A DNA stretch of 64,000 nt, taken from assembly GCA_050304615.1 (NCBI GenBank), contig JBNLDW010000016.1, positions 1 through 64,000 on the forward strand. The letters are read 5' to 3'. Positions within the stretch are counted from its first letter, which is position 1, and every line of letters begins with the position of its first letter. The translations under genes and the position numbers were made by a program. This document shows positions 42,675 to 51,446 of this stretch, piece after piece. The notes below the pieces were generated by a model. It had not been told where the DNA came from. It was given only the letters and a program-made list of their open reading frames with translations, and searched no databases. The DNA comes from CBFDBF01 sp050304615 (GTDB taxonomy: Bacteria > Pseudomonadota > Gammaproteobacteria > Chromatiales > Chromatiaceae).

Positions 42675-43139
42675 CTACTTGGCCTTAACGATGGTTACAG
42701 GCAGTGGGCAGAGTTGCACCACATGTTCCGCCTTGGAACCAAGCATCATACGCTTTAACCCGGTACGTCCCTGGCTCCCTAATACCACCATCACGGCATC
42801 AATCTTTTTTGCCACCTGCAAAATCTTAGTAACCGGCAACCCTCGAACCAGCATGGAGCCAACCTCTTTCAATAGTTTAACCTTGGGGTGTTTCTTCGCG
42901 ACCTTATGTAGGAATTCATCTAGCATCTCTTCGGCCGCATCTTCTATTCTGATCAGCTGTTTTTTCTTGGACATCTTGTAATATCCAGGCATATCAGCAG
43001 GATCATGCACAACATGCAGCACGACCAATGGGGCATCGAAACATTTAGCCAACTTACACGCATGCAACAGGGCAGCCTCTGAATATGCTGAGAAATCAAC
43101 GGGCACCAATATGGGCCGTTTTTTTGGTGTGCCAGACAT
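42675..43139 (-). CDS. Universal stress protein (UspA family)
   Basis: 154 residues from ATG 43139 (GGGGGAT ribosome site; an upstream TTG is in frame). One Usp domain with the ATP-binding motif GSQGRTGLKRMMLGSKAEHV (G-x2-G-x9-G-S) and the N-terminal ILVPVDFSAYSEAAL. It lies 11 bp upstream of the Na/Pi cotransporter gene, same strand, which suggests a phosphate- or energy-stress role. Confidence 0.9.
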   Translation of the reverse strand: MSGTPKKRPILVPVDFSAYSEAALLHACKLAKCFDAPLVVLHVVHDPADMPGYYKMSKKKQLIRIEDAAEEMLDEFLHKVAKKHPKVKLLKEVGSMLVRGLPVTKILQVAKKIDAVMVVLGSQGRTGLKRMMLGSKAEHVVQLCPLPVTIVKAK

Positions 43140-43287
43140 ACTATCCCCCAAAATATATAACTGAATCTAAATAATTCAGCTCCACATCAGAATAGACCAA
43201 GCATAGCAGACCCACAGAAAATGGAACGTTGATGGGGCCGTGTTCGAGCGAACAGGGCCATGATCTGATGTGGCAAGCAGACCGGAG

Positions 43288-44562
43288 TTAGGTAAACAGC
43301 CGATTCTCAATCCGCTGGAACTGATGCATCGCATCCATGGCATCCAGGGTTATGGTCAGAAGTGAGGTAGAGCTAATCCTACCCATACCGCCCCCCATAC
43401 AGCTGTTTTCATTGAACTGTAGACAGCTATCCCGTCGCCCCCACGGGCTATAGAGCAGACAGGGGACAGGATCGCCACAGTGGGAACCGGTAGCAGAGTT
43501 GGTAGAGTGGTCACCGCTAATAGTAATAACACACCCATCATCCTTCAGCACAGCCAGCTCTCTATCGACCCGCTCCAGCACCTGCTGCTTTTCCAGTGGA
43601 GCCTTGTCATGGGCAGATATATCAGGCCCCTTGATGTGTAGAAAGACTATGTCGTGGTTGTTGAGGGCGTCTCTTGCTGCTGCCACTTTGCCTGCCATAT
43701 TGCTGTCTGGCAGGGCGGTAAAAGATGGGTCTTGCAGGACGGCAAAACCCAGCAACCGGGCCAACCCGATCACGGTGCTATCCCCGGATACCACCGCGGC
43801 CCTAAGGTTATAGTGGTTGATTATCGAGTCCAGCGGCTCCAGCTGACCCGCGCCGCGTGTGATAATCCCGTTGGCGCTTGCTAGCCCGGCCTGCTGTCGG
43901 GTGACATTGAGAGTGGCCTCTGCCAGTCGCTCATGGGCAATCTGCACAAACTTGTTAACTGCCCGGGCGGTGACTGCCGCCCGCTCATCATTTGGCGCCT
44001 TCGCCCTACAACGCAGAGTTGCGGTATAACCCATTCCGGTACCAGGGTCGGTATCACTAATATCTGCCGAAAGGTTTGGACCGGAAAGACGCAACACCGC
44101 CCGATGCTGGGTAGCCGGGTAAAGAGAGGCAACAATGCCATCCCCAAGGTCGACATCACGCAGCAACAGTGACAGCTCTTCTGTCCCCTCGCCGATACGG
44201 CCAGCCCGGCGATCCTCTACCATCAATCCGCCATCCTCCATCTGTAAGGTGGCAAAATTGGAGCGGATTGCGACATCTCCAGAGCTCAGCGGAATCCCAC
44301 TACCAGCCGCCTCTATCGGCCCACGTGCCAGATACTGTGCCTGCCTCTTGGGTAGACCAAACAGGAGGGCGGTGCCGGTATGGGTGCCAACAACCACCCC
44401 CGGGAACAGCGGATCCATCATGCCGCAAATTCCCTGCGCAGCCAGCCTATCCATATTGGGAATAGTTGCGGCTGACAGTGGGGTCTCCCCATCCAGCTCC
44501 ATGCAGGGACGATCACCAACCCCATCCAGGATCACAAATATAGCCTTGTGTAATTGCGACAC
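43288..44562 (-). CDS. ApgM-like 2,3-bisphosphoglycerate-independent phosphoglycerate mutase
   Basis: 424 residues from GTG 44562 with a AAGGGAG ribosome site overlapping the kinase stop (a longer in-frame start would overlap the upstream gene). This is the alkaline phosphatase superfamily, archaeal ApgM type: FVILDGVGDRPC (metal ligand), ETPLSAATIPNMDRLAAQG, then the C-terminal ISGDHSTN and KGPDISAHDK metal motifs. The nucleophile region reads GTHTGTALLFG where ApgM usually has GSDxAxLxxxG, so a Thr takes the place of the usual Ser. It lies 10 bp after the 2-phosphoglycerate kinase gene and probably works on the same metabolites. A strict mutase role is not certain. Confidence 0.75.
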   Translation of the reverse strand: MSQLHKAIFVILDGVGDRPCMELDGETPLSAATIPNMDRLAAQGICGMMDPLFPGVVVGTHTGTALLFGLPKRQAQYLARGPIEAAGSGIPLSSGDVAIRSNFATLQMEDGGLMVEDRRAGRIGEGTEELSLLLRDVDLGDGIVASLYPATQHRAVLRLSGPNLSADISDTDPGTGMGYTATLRCRAKAPNDERAAVTARAVNKFVQIAHERLAEATLNVTRQQAGLASANGIITRGAGQLEPLDSIINHYNLRAAVVSGDSTVIGLARLLGFAVLQDPSFTALPDSNMAGKVAAARDALNNHDIVFLHIKGPDISAHDKAPLEKQQVLERVDRELAVLKDDGCVITISGDHSTNSATGSHCGDPVPCLLYSPWGRRDSCLQFNENSCMGGGMGRISSTSLLTITLDAMDAMHQFQRIENRLFT

Positions 44563-44572
44563 CCCTACTCCC

Positions 44573-45742
44573 TTATATGTCTTCACTTTCCAGTTGGTCA
44601 ATTATGGTACGCACTATCTCCTGCATAACCGCCTCTTTATCATCATTGATGACAATCGAGATCCCAGCCCTGTCCGCCTCTGACAGAAGAAAAGATTGCA
44701 GCCGCCAAATACTGTCAAAGTATTTCAGATAACGTTTACTGCGGCGATCCGGCACCTCCTTGCCCCTTCCCTTCAGGCGTGAACGCAACTCCTTGGGACG
44801 GAGCACACCAAGCATGATAGGGATAATTATTGCGTCATCCATCCTGGGGATCTTCCGTAGCAGGGTCGGATATATATGGACCCCTTCCAGGATCATGGAT
44901 ACACGCTCCTTAACCGCCCGCTGTATTGCCCCCTCACATGCTACTGACAGCAGGTCAGCCTGGGTCTGGTAACCATTGGCCACGACCTCATCCATATCCA
45001 CTGCCTGATCTCCACTTTGGGGCAGCACCTCCCATGCCCGAAAGGAGGATATATGCAGGGTCGGCAACAACCGCTCCGGCACCATCATGCGCATCACTTC
45101 ACGCAGCATATCGGTAGACTGGATCCGCACAATATCAAGCCGGTGGGCCAATTCTGTAGCGATGCTACTCTTGCCACAACCGGCAGTACCTCCAATCAGT
45201 ATCAGGAGTGGGCGATTACTGTGCCAAAACCGGCTCCATTTAATATAGCGCTCGGCCGCCTGCTCATCTACCTCATCCTTGAGATATTGGTAGGTTATCG
45301 CTCGAATCTTCTCAGACGCGACCTCCTCATCCCCTGCTTGCAGTAACCGCTCATAAACTTTGGTAGTAATAGCAGCCGACCGGCTGGTAGAGAGGCAACA
45401 CGGCTCGAGAAAATGCTGATGATGTGCCCGGGAGAACGGGGTTCGCGTTCCATTCTCCGCCCGTACATAGATCGTGGCTGGCGCAGCGCCAAGTGCCAGA
45501 TAGCGGTTCACTATCGTCGCATCAAAATATTTTGCCAGATATCTGGCAACAATATCCTGCAGCTCCCTGTTGGATATCTCCTTATCCTCATCCGCCGGAC
45601 TTAGTTCGCGCCGCACATCAGAGGCCACCTGATAGGCCTCATCGAACGAGAGCCCAGCCGCCTGTAGAGAACGGGTCAAAATACCGCGCAGAAAGGGTAC
45701 TGCATCATCCCCACTCACCTCTCTGATCAGAATTCTACCCAT
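44573..45742 (-). CDS. 2-phosphoglycerate kinase with ATP-cone domain
   Basis: 389 residues from ATG 45742 (GGAGG ribosome site; an upstream start is in frame). Residues 1-90 and 110-190 form ATP-cone-like helical domains (PFLRGILTRSLQAAGLSFDE), then a P-loop kinase domain opens with LILIGGTAGCGKSSIATELA and ends with HLD-type helices. This matches the methanogen 2-phosphoglycerate kinase family, which makes 2,3-diphosphoglycerate, the precursor of cyclic 2,3-DPG in thermophilic archaea. No cyclic DPG synthetase is nearby. It is divergent from pstS across a 196-bp region with Pho boxes. Confidence 0.85.
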   Translation of the reverse strand: MGRILIREVSGDDAVPFLRGILTRSLQAAGLSFDEAYQVASDVRRELSPADEDKEISNRELQDIVARYLAKYFDATIVNRYLALGAAPATIYVRAENGTRTPFSRAHHQHFLEPCCLSTSRSAAITTKVYERLLQAGDEEVASEKIRAITYQYLKDEVDEQAAERYIKWSRFWHSNRPLLILIGGTAGCGKSSIATELAHRLDIVRIQSTDMLREVMRMMVPERLLPTLHISSFRAWEVLPQSGDQAVDMDEVVANGYQTQADLLSVACEGAIQRAVKERVSMILEGVHIYPTLLRKIPRMDDAIIIPIMLGVLRPKELRSRLKGRGKEVPDRRSKRYLKYFDSIWRLQSFLLSEADRAGISIVINDDKEAVMQEIVRTIIDQLESEDI

Positions 45743-45848
45743 ATATCCTCCAGCCACACAAAGGCAGCAATTGTCTCGCCATGACCTCTGATTAATACCA
45801 GGTTAACCGGAGACCACTTATTACATATACAGCCTATTTTTTTGCTAG

Positions 45849-45881
45849 TGTAACAAATGTGTCATAAAACCTGCGTAATAT
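45849..45881 (+). promoter_or_regulatory. Three Pho-box-like 11-bp direct repeats upstream of pstS
   Basis: The units TGTAACAAATG, TGTCATAAAAC and CTGCGTAATAT are end to end, fitting the 7-bp conserved plus 4-bp AT-rich pattern of PhoB sites (CTGTCAT-AWAW). They lie 58 bp before the pstS ATG; a possible -10 (TAGGATA) follows at about 45915. PhoB, encoded at the end of the operon, is the expected binder. The region also serves the divergent kinase gene. Confidence 0.75.
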
Positions 45882-45938
45882 CTCCCGACAGATGCCCAAG
45901 ACTACTACACTCACTAGGATAGAACACAGGAGAGAGAT

Positions 45939-46811
45939 ATGTACACCAAACTAACCACCGCAGCCTCCATGCTGGCCATGATGACTTTGGTCGCATGCAG
46001 CTCAGACAATAATACAGTAATCCAGAACAAGGGGTCAGACACCCTGGTTAATGTAGCCCAGGCATGGGCAGAGGCCTACCAGCAAATTGATCCGAAGGTA
46101 GCAATAGCGGTCTCTGGCGGCGGTTCTGGTACCGGTATTGCCGCCATGATCAATGGCACCGTCGATATCGCCAATGCCAGTCGCAAGATGAAGAATAAGG
46201 AGCTGGAGCTGGCCAAGAAGCAGGGGCATAACCCGGTGGAGCATGTAGTTGGATTCGATGCCCTGGCGGTATTTATTCATCCGGATAACCCTGCAAACAC
46301 ACTCACCACGGCACAACTAAAGGATATATTTGGCCGCGATGGTGGCGTTGAAAAATGGGAGGATCTGGGCGTCACAGTACCCGGCTGCACCGATGGAACA
46401 ATCATCGTGGTAAGCCGGCAGAACAACTCCGGGACATATGCCTATTTCAAGAAGGCGATTCTTGGCAAGAAAGGGAAATATCGTCAGGGTACCCTGGACA
46501 TGCACGGCTCCAAGGATGTGGTTGATCTGGTGGAAAAGACCCCCTGTGCCATCGGCTACAGTGGCCTCGCCTACGCCACCGAGCATGTTAAGATGGCCTG
46601 TATCGCGAAAGACGGTGAACCCTGCGTAAACCCATCAGTGGCCACTGCCAGCGATGGCAGCTATCCTATCGCCCGCCCGCTGTTGATGTATACCAACGGT
46701 GAACCACAGGGCGACATCAAGAACTACATGGACTGGGTAATGGGCGATGTCGGTCAGTGCATCATTTTGAACAAGGGATATGCCCCGATCAAAGCGGTTA
46801 AATGTAAATAA
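45939..46811 (+). CDS. pstS: Phosphate ABC transporter substrate-binding protein
   Basis: 290 residues, a lipoprotein (lipobox LVAC at about residue 20) with the phosphate-binding loops NKGSDTLVNVAQAWAEAY, VAVSGGGSGTGIAA and RQNNSGTYAYF. It binds phosphate in the periplasm for PstCA. A strong AGGAGAGAG ribosome site is present. It is the first gene of the pst operon and directly behind the Pho boxes. Confidence 0.95.
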   Translation: MYTKLTTAASMLAMMTLVACSSDNNTVIQNKGSDTLVNVAQAWAEAYQQIDPKVAIAVSGGGSGTGIAAMINGTVDIANASRKMKNKELELAKKQGHNPVEHVVGFDALAVFIHPDNPANTLTTAQLKDIFGRDGGVEKWEDLGVTVPGCTDGTIIVVSRQNNSGTYAYFKKAILGKKGKYRQGTLDMHGSKDVVDLVEKTPCAIGYSGLAYATEHVKMACIAKDGEPCVNPSVATASDGSYPIARPLLMYTNGEPQGDIKNYMDWVMGDVGQCIILNKGYAPIKAVKCK

Positions 46812-46831
46812 GCAATCAGAGAGTTACCACC

Positions 46832-47917
46832 ATGGCACTATATGAAGAGCGTCTGCAAGAGGATATAAACTACATCCGGCAACAAGTCCACGCCATGGGA
46901 GACATGGTGGAAAAGGCCTTGAACAGCGCGATTCATGCACTGCTTACCAGCAACAAAAAGCTGGCCAATGATACGGTGCTGGCTGACCACCCTATCAATC
47001 GCAAGATGCGGGAGATAGATCGGCTATGTCATGGGTTTATCGCCCGCCACCTCCCAAGTGGCGGACATTTACGTCTGATATCCTCCATCATCCGGATCAA
47101 TATCCAGCTGGAACGGGTGGGCGACTATGCAGTCACCATCAGCCGTGAATCGCTGCATATGGATGCGCTGCCGAAGGGGATTATGGCGCATGAGATGGAA
47201 TCTATCGCCACTGAGGCCAAGAGTATCTTTAATCAGGCCCTGACCGCCTTTTATGATAATAACGCGGAGATGGCCAAGGCCACCATGCGGCAGCCAGACA
47301 GCCTGCAAACCACTATGGATGGCATCTATACAAATCTCATGAGTGGTGAATTTAGCCGCAATAATGAGGAGATGTTTGCCGTCTCGGTAGTACTGTCACA
47401 GCTTAAGCGGATAGCCGATCAGGCCAAGAACATCTGTGAAGAGACCATCTTCTCCCTTACCGGAGAGACCAAGGCAAAAAAGGTCTATAACATCCTGTTC
47501 GTAGATGAGGAGAACTGCTGCCTGAGCCAAATGGCTGAGGCTATTGCCAGAAAGAATCACCCGAATAGCGGTTGTTACAGCAGTGGGGGCAAACAGCCAG
47601 CCACGAAGCTAGACCAGGGGATGGTAGAGTTTCTCGACCAGCATGGTTTTGATCTTACCGCCGCTACACCAGCAGCGCTGGAACTATCTCCGCAGGAGCT
47701 GGCCGAGCTACATGTCATCATCAGCCTGCAAGGACCGATCAAATCCTATTTCCCCCAGGTCCCTTTTCATACTACCTGCCTGAGCTGGAATCTTGGCGCA
47801 CTACCCGACGGCATGAACCCGGAAGAGACTCTGCAACGTTATGAGGAGATCTACCGGGAGCTTTCTTTTCAGATTAAAGAGTTGATGGAGCTGCTGCGGG
47901 GCGAGGGAGCTGACTAA
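46832..47917 (+). CDS. PhoU fused to a degenerate LMW phosphatase/ArsC-like domain
   Basis: 361 residues. Residues 1-205 are a PhoU domain of two three-helix bundles (RQQVHAMGDMVEKALNSAI, then RINIQLERVGDYAVTISRE, the metal-binding ExxxD motif, and AKNICEE). Residues 217-361 match the low-molecular-weight phosphatase/ArsC fold (YNILFVDEENCCLSQMAEAI, SGGKQPATKLDQGMVEFLDQ), but the catalytic loop CxGNxCRS is altered: the nucleophile Cys is Asp and the Arg is Leu. PhoU negatively controls Pst and PhoR. The dead phosphatase could be a phosphate-sensing pocket. It is the second gene of the operon. Confidence 0.85.
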   Translation: MALYEERLQEDINYIRQQVHAMGDMVEKALNSAIHALLTSNKKLANDTVLADHPINRKMREIDRLCHGFIARHLPSGGHLRLISSIIRINIQLERVGDYAVTISRESLHMDALPKGIMAHEMESIATEAKSIFNQALTAFYDNNAEMAKATMRQPDSLQTTMDGIYTNLMSGEFSRNNEEMFAVSVVLSQLKRIADQAKNICEETIFSLTGETKAKKVYNILFVDEENCCLSQMAEAIARKNHPNSGCYSSGGKQPATKLDQGMVEFLDQHGFDLTAATPAALELSPQELAELHVIISLQGPIKSYFPQVPFHTTCLSWNLGALPDGMNPEETLQRYEEIYRELSFQIKELMELLRGEGAD

Positions 47918-47918
47918 A

Positions 47919-48851
47919 GTGGCAGATCAGGCACTGCAACAACGCACCGCCGATAGAGACTTTGACCACCGCGACCTGGACTGGTTTGTAGATAGACTGG
48001 TACAGACCCTGGTCTTTCTGAGCGGTATCTCGGCCATAGTTTTCATCATTGGTATCTTTGTATTCATCACCAGAGAGGGGATGGATTTCGTCCTTGGCAA
48101 CCTTAACATCACCGAATTCTTCACCTCCGCATATTGGGCGCCAAGTGACGAAGAGAATCCTGAATACGGCATCCTCGCCCTGATAGCTGGTACCGCCAGC
48201 GTGACCGGCCTGGCCATGGTGGTGGCCATCCCGTTCTCCCTTGGGGCAGCGGTATATATCGGAGAATTTGCCTCAGGTAAAACCAGAGAATACCTGAAGG
48301 TGTTAGTAGAACTACTGGCCGCCATTCCATCTGTAGTATGGGGGTTTATCGGCCTTTCTATCATGAATCCGCTGATCATTCAGACCTTTGATGTGCCGGT
48401 CGGGCTTACCGTGCTGAATGCCGGACTCATACTCGGGTTGATGGCAGCACCTATCATGACATCTATCGCCGAGGATGCACTCAAGGCGGTACCAGATACC
48501 TATCGTGAGGCTGCCGAGGCAATGGGCGCTACCCGTTGGCAGGTAATCCGTAAGGTGGTCTTTCCAGCGGCAAGAAACGGCCTGCTAGGAGCGGTACTGC
48601 TGGGCGTTGGTCGTGGCTTTGGCGAGACCATGGCTGTACTAATGGCCACCGGCCACTCGGTAAATATCCCCACCAGTATATTTGATTCGGTTCGTGCCCT
48701 GACTGCCACCATTGCCGCCGAGCTAGGTGAGACCGCTGTCGGCTCTGATCACTACGGGGTACTGTTTACCATAGGGATTTTCCTCTTCCTCATCACCTTT
48801 TTGATCAACCTGACCGCTGACCTTATCGTCCGCGGCATACGCAGAGGATAA
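47919..48851 (+). CDS. pstC: Phosphate ABC transporter permease PstC
   Basis: 310 residues starting at GTG 47919, overlapping no gene and 1 base after the PhoU-fusion stop. Six membrane helices and the EAA loop EAAEAMGATRWQVIRKVVFP are visible. Pairs with PstA in the inner membrane. Confidence 0.94.
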   Translation: MADQALQQRTADRDFDHRDLDWFVDRLVQTLVFLSGISAIVFIIGIFVFITREGMDFVLGNLNITEFFTSAYWAPSDEENPEYGILALIAGTASVTGLAMVVAIPFSLGAAVYIGEFASGKTREYLKVLVELLAAIPSVVWGFIGLSIMNPLIIQTFDVPVGLTVLNAGLILGLMAAPIMTSIAEDALKAVPDTYREAAEAMGATRWQVIRKVVFPAARNGLLGAVLLGVGRGFGETMAVLMATGHSVNIPTSIFDSVRALTATIAAELGETAVGSDHYGVLFTIGIFLFLITFLINLTADLIVRGIRRG

Positions 48852-48852
48852 A

Positions 48853-49722
48853 ATGTTTGCCTCTACTGAACTAAACAGGCGCAACCAGCGATCAGAAAAG
48901 CTGTTTCGCACCCTGTTCCTGCTGATGACCCTGCTGCTTATTATCCCGGTGGTCATAATCCTTAGCACCCTGATCATTAAAGGTAGCAGTGCGCTGTCTA
49001 TAGACTTTCTCTTTACCCAGCCGACCGACGGTATGACCGCAGGTGGCATCTTTCCGGCCTTGCTGGGTACCATCTGGCTAGTTAGTGTAGCGCTCCTGGC
49101 CTCGGTTCCACTGGGAGTAGCCGCCGCTATCTATCTGAGTGAGTACGCAGCCGATAACTGGCTGACCCGCATAATCAACCTGGCCATTATCAATCTGGCC
49201 GGGGTGCCTTCGATTGTCCATGCCCTGTTCGGGGTTGGCGCCTTTGTCCTCTTCATGAAGTTTGGTACCAGCATCCTGGCCGCCAGTCTAACCCTGGCCA
49301 TAATGACCCTGCCGGTTGTGATCGTTGCTACCAAGGAGTCGCTACAGGCAGTGCCTTTAGCCTTTCGTGAGGCATGCTGGAACATGGGCGCTACCCGCTG
49401 GCAGACGATCCGCAAGGTGGTGCTACCCAATGCTATAAGCGGCATCCTTACCGGCGTGATCCTTGAGGTCTCCCGCACCACCGGCGAGACGGCACCCATA
49501 ATGTTTACCGGTGCCGCCTTCTTCCTGCCGATGTTGCCACAGGGGGTGTTCGATCAGACCATGGCCCTCTCCCTACATCTATTCGTGGTCTCGACCCAGG
49601 TGCCAAATGTCCCGGAAAACCTACCCTATGGCGTCGCCCTGGTGTTGATTGCCATGGTGCTGCTTATGAACAGCCTCTCTATCGCCTTTCGTATGCGCCT
49701 GCGGAGACAGAAGAAATGGTAG
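48853..49722 (+). CDS. pstA: Phosphate ABC transporter permease PstA
   Basis: 289 residues with six membrane helices and the EAA loop EACWNMGATRWQTIRKVVLP. It starts 1 base after pstC and its last codons overlap the first PstB gene by 7 bp. Paired EAA loops in PstC and PstA are the docking sites of the two ATPases below. Confidence 0.94.
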   Translation: MFASTELNRRNQRSEKLFRTLFLLMTLLLIIPVVIILSTLIIKGSSALSIDFLFTQPTDGMTAGGIFPALLGTIWLVSVALLASVPLGVAAAIYLSEYAADNWLTRIINLAIINLAGVPSIVHALFGVGAFVLFMKFGTSILAASLTLAIMTLPVVIVATKESLQAVPLAFREACWNMGATRWQTIRKVVLPNAISGILTGVILEVSRTTGETAPIMFTGAAFFLPMLPQGVFDQTMALSLHLFVVSTQVPNVPENLPYGVALVLIAMVLLMNSLSIAFRMRLRRQKKW

Positions 49723-50516
49723 GCAGCGCAACCCAAAGAATAAAGCGATCACCCCAACAGACAGAGGTCACCATAGGGGTAAAAGATCTGACCATCCAAT
49801 ATGGTAGCAATAATGTCCTGAGCGGGATCAACCTGGAGATCAAAAAGAACGAGATCTTCGGTATCATCGGCCCAGCCAATGCAGGCAAGACATCATTCCT
49901 GAAGGCGCTAAACCGGATGGAGATGTTCAACAGCAATATGCGGGTAGGCGGCGAGATCATCTTCAATGGCCACAATATCCACACGCTGAGAAATGTCTAT
50001 GCCCTACGCAGTATGATCGGCGTGGTATTCCCTCTACCAGTAGGTCTACCCCTCACAATTTATGAAAATGTCGCCCTGGCGCCACGCCTTAAAGGCATCG
50101 GCAGCAAGGCAGAGCTGGATCAAATAGTCGAACGCTGCCTGATCCGCGCCGCCCTATGGGATGAGGTCAAGGATCGGCTAAACTCTCTCGGCAGCTTGCT
50201 CTCTGGCGGGCAACAACAACGGCTCACCATAGCCCGCGCCCTCTCTCAGGAGCCGGAGGTGTTGATGCTGGATGAGTTCTCTATCGCTATAGACCCGGTC
50301 ACCACCATGCGGATTGAGGATATGCTCAAGGAGCTACGCAGTGAGATGACCATAATCCTGGTCACCAACCTGGTACAGCAGGCACGTCGCCTGGCAGACC
50401 GTACCGCATTTTTTCTGGATGGTGAGTGTGTCGAAATCAACCCCACTGAAGATCTATTCACTGGCGCGGTCAAAGATCAACGCACCAAAGATTATGTAGA
50501 AGGGAGATTTGGTTGA
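49716..50516 (+). CDS. PstB-type ATPase, degenerate site (NBD 1)
   Basis: 266 residues of the PstB family with Walker A GPANAGKT (52-59), signature LSGGQ (162-166) and Walker B LMLDEF (183-188). It differs from canonical PstB where catalysis is coupled: the Q-loop Gln is Pro (VVFPLP, residue 106) and the switch His is Asn (LVTNL, residue 218). It retains the signature motif needed to complete the ATP site of the partner NBD. Paired with the next gene, this forms the inactive half of a heterodimer. Overlaps pstA. Confidence 0.85.
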   Translation: MVGSATQRIKRSPQQTEVTIGVKDLTIQYGSNNVLSGINLEIKKNEIFGIIGPANAGKTSFLKALNRMEMFNSNMRVGGEIIFNGHNIHTLRNVYALRSMIGVVFPLPVGLPLTIYENVALAPRLKGIGSKAELDQIVERCLIRAALWDEVKDRLNSLGSLLSGGQQQRLTIARALSQEPEVLMLDEFSIAIDPVTTMRIEDMLKELRSEMTIILVTNLVQQARRLADRTAFFLDGECVEINPTEDLFTGAVKDQRTKDYVEGRFG

Positions 50517-50553
50517 GTCGCTACCACAAGACCAACCTTGGCAGGCAAGATCT

Positions 50554-51333
50554 ATGAACCAACAAGAGCAAACATACGCCATCCAGACCAGCAAGATGAA
50601 CCTCTGGTATGGCACCTTTCAGGCCCTTTATGATATTGATCTGAAAATCCACCAGGGGCAGATCACCTCTATGATTGGCCCTTCCGGTTGTGGCAAGACC
50701 ACCTTTCTACGCAGTATCAATCGGATCAATGAGCGCCTTGGTTACGTCCGCGCGGATGGCCGCATCGAGGTTTTGGGCCACAATATATATGATCCGGAAG
50801 TAGAGTTGATCCAGGTGCGCAAACAGGTAGGGATGGTGTTCCAACGGCCCAATCCTCTTCCGATATCCGTTCGGGAGAATGTACTGTTTGGGCATGAGTT
50901 GCATAATAGTGGGAGACGCCTTAGCAACAGCGAAAAAGAGGATATTGTCGAAGATGTCCTGCAACAAGTGTTGCTCTGGGACAAGGTAAAGGATCGCCTT
51001 GATGAGAAGGCGACCAGACTCTCTTTGGAAGAGCAGCAAAAACTCTGCATCGCTCGACTACTACCGGTCAAGCCGAAGCTACTATTGATGGATGAGCCCT
51101 GTTCCGCCCTCGACCCCAAAGGTACTGAGGCGGTAGAGGAGCTGATTTGGCGGCTACGGGGGAAATACACCATCCTGATCGTCACCCATAACATGGCGCA
51201 GGCTCGGCGTGCCAGTGAGCAGTGTGTATTTATGCTAATGGGACGAGTAATAGAACACGGCCCAACAGAAGAGATATTCGTCACCCCAAAACAGCAAGAG
51301 ACGGCCGATTATATTGAGGGACGTTACGGCTAG
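50554..51333 (+). CDS. pstB: PstB-type ATPase, degenerate signature (NBD 2)
   Basis: 259 residues from ATG 50554 (length as in E. coli PstB, 257; an in-frame TTG at 50509 would overlap NBD 1). Walker A GPSGCGKT (57-64 in the longer numbering), Q-loop VFQRPNP, Walker B LLLMDEP, D-loop SALD and switch His IVTHN are all canonical. The signature motif reads LSLEEQQ instead of LSGGQQQ. It therefore supplies the catalytic residues but cannot supply a good signature to the partner, the mirror image of NBD 1. Confidence 0.88.
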   Translation: MNQQEQTYAIQTSKMNLWYGTFQALYDIDLKIHQGQITSMIGPSGCGKTTFLRSINRINERLGYVRADGRIEVLGHNIYDPEVELIQVRKQVGMVFQRPNPLPISVRENVLFGHELHNSGRRLSNSEKEDIVEDVLQQVLLWDKVKDRLDEKATRLSLEEQQKLCIARLLPVKPKLLLMDEPCSALDPKGTEAVEELIWRLRGKYTILIVTHNMAQARRASEQCVFMLMGRVIEHGPTEEIFVTPKQQETADYIEGRYG

Positions 51334-51334
51334 C

Positions 51335-51353
51335 CTTTACCATCGTGGTAAAG
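51335..51353 (+). terminator. Hairpin between pst operon and phoBR
   Basis: CTTTACCA/TGGTAAAG with a 3-base loop (TCG) starts 2 bases after the pstB stop. It has no T-run, so it may be an mRNA-processing or 3'-stabilising element separating pst from phoBR rather than a complete terminator. Confidence 0.45.
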
Positions 51354-51446
51354 AGCAGGATAGAGAGTCCGGCACTAGATAGCATAACAACAGACAAATA
51401 GTATTTTCATATCAAAAGGTTAAGGCTAGATGTAGAGTTACAGGCC

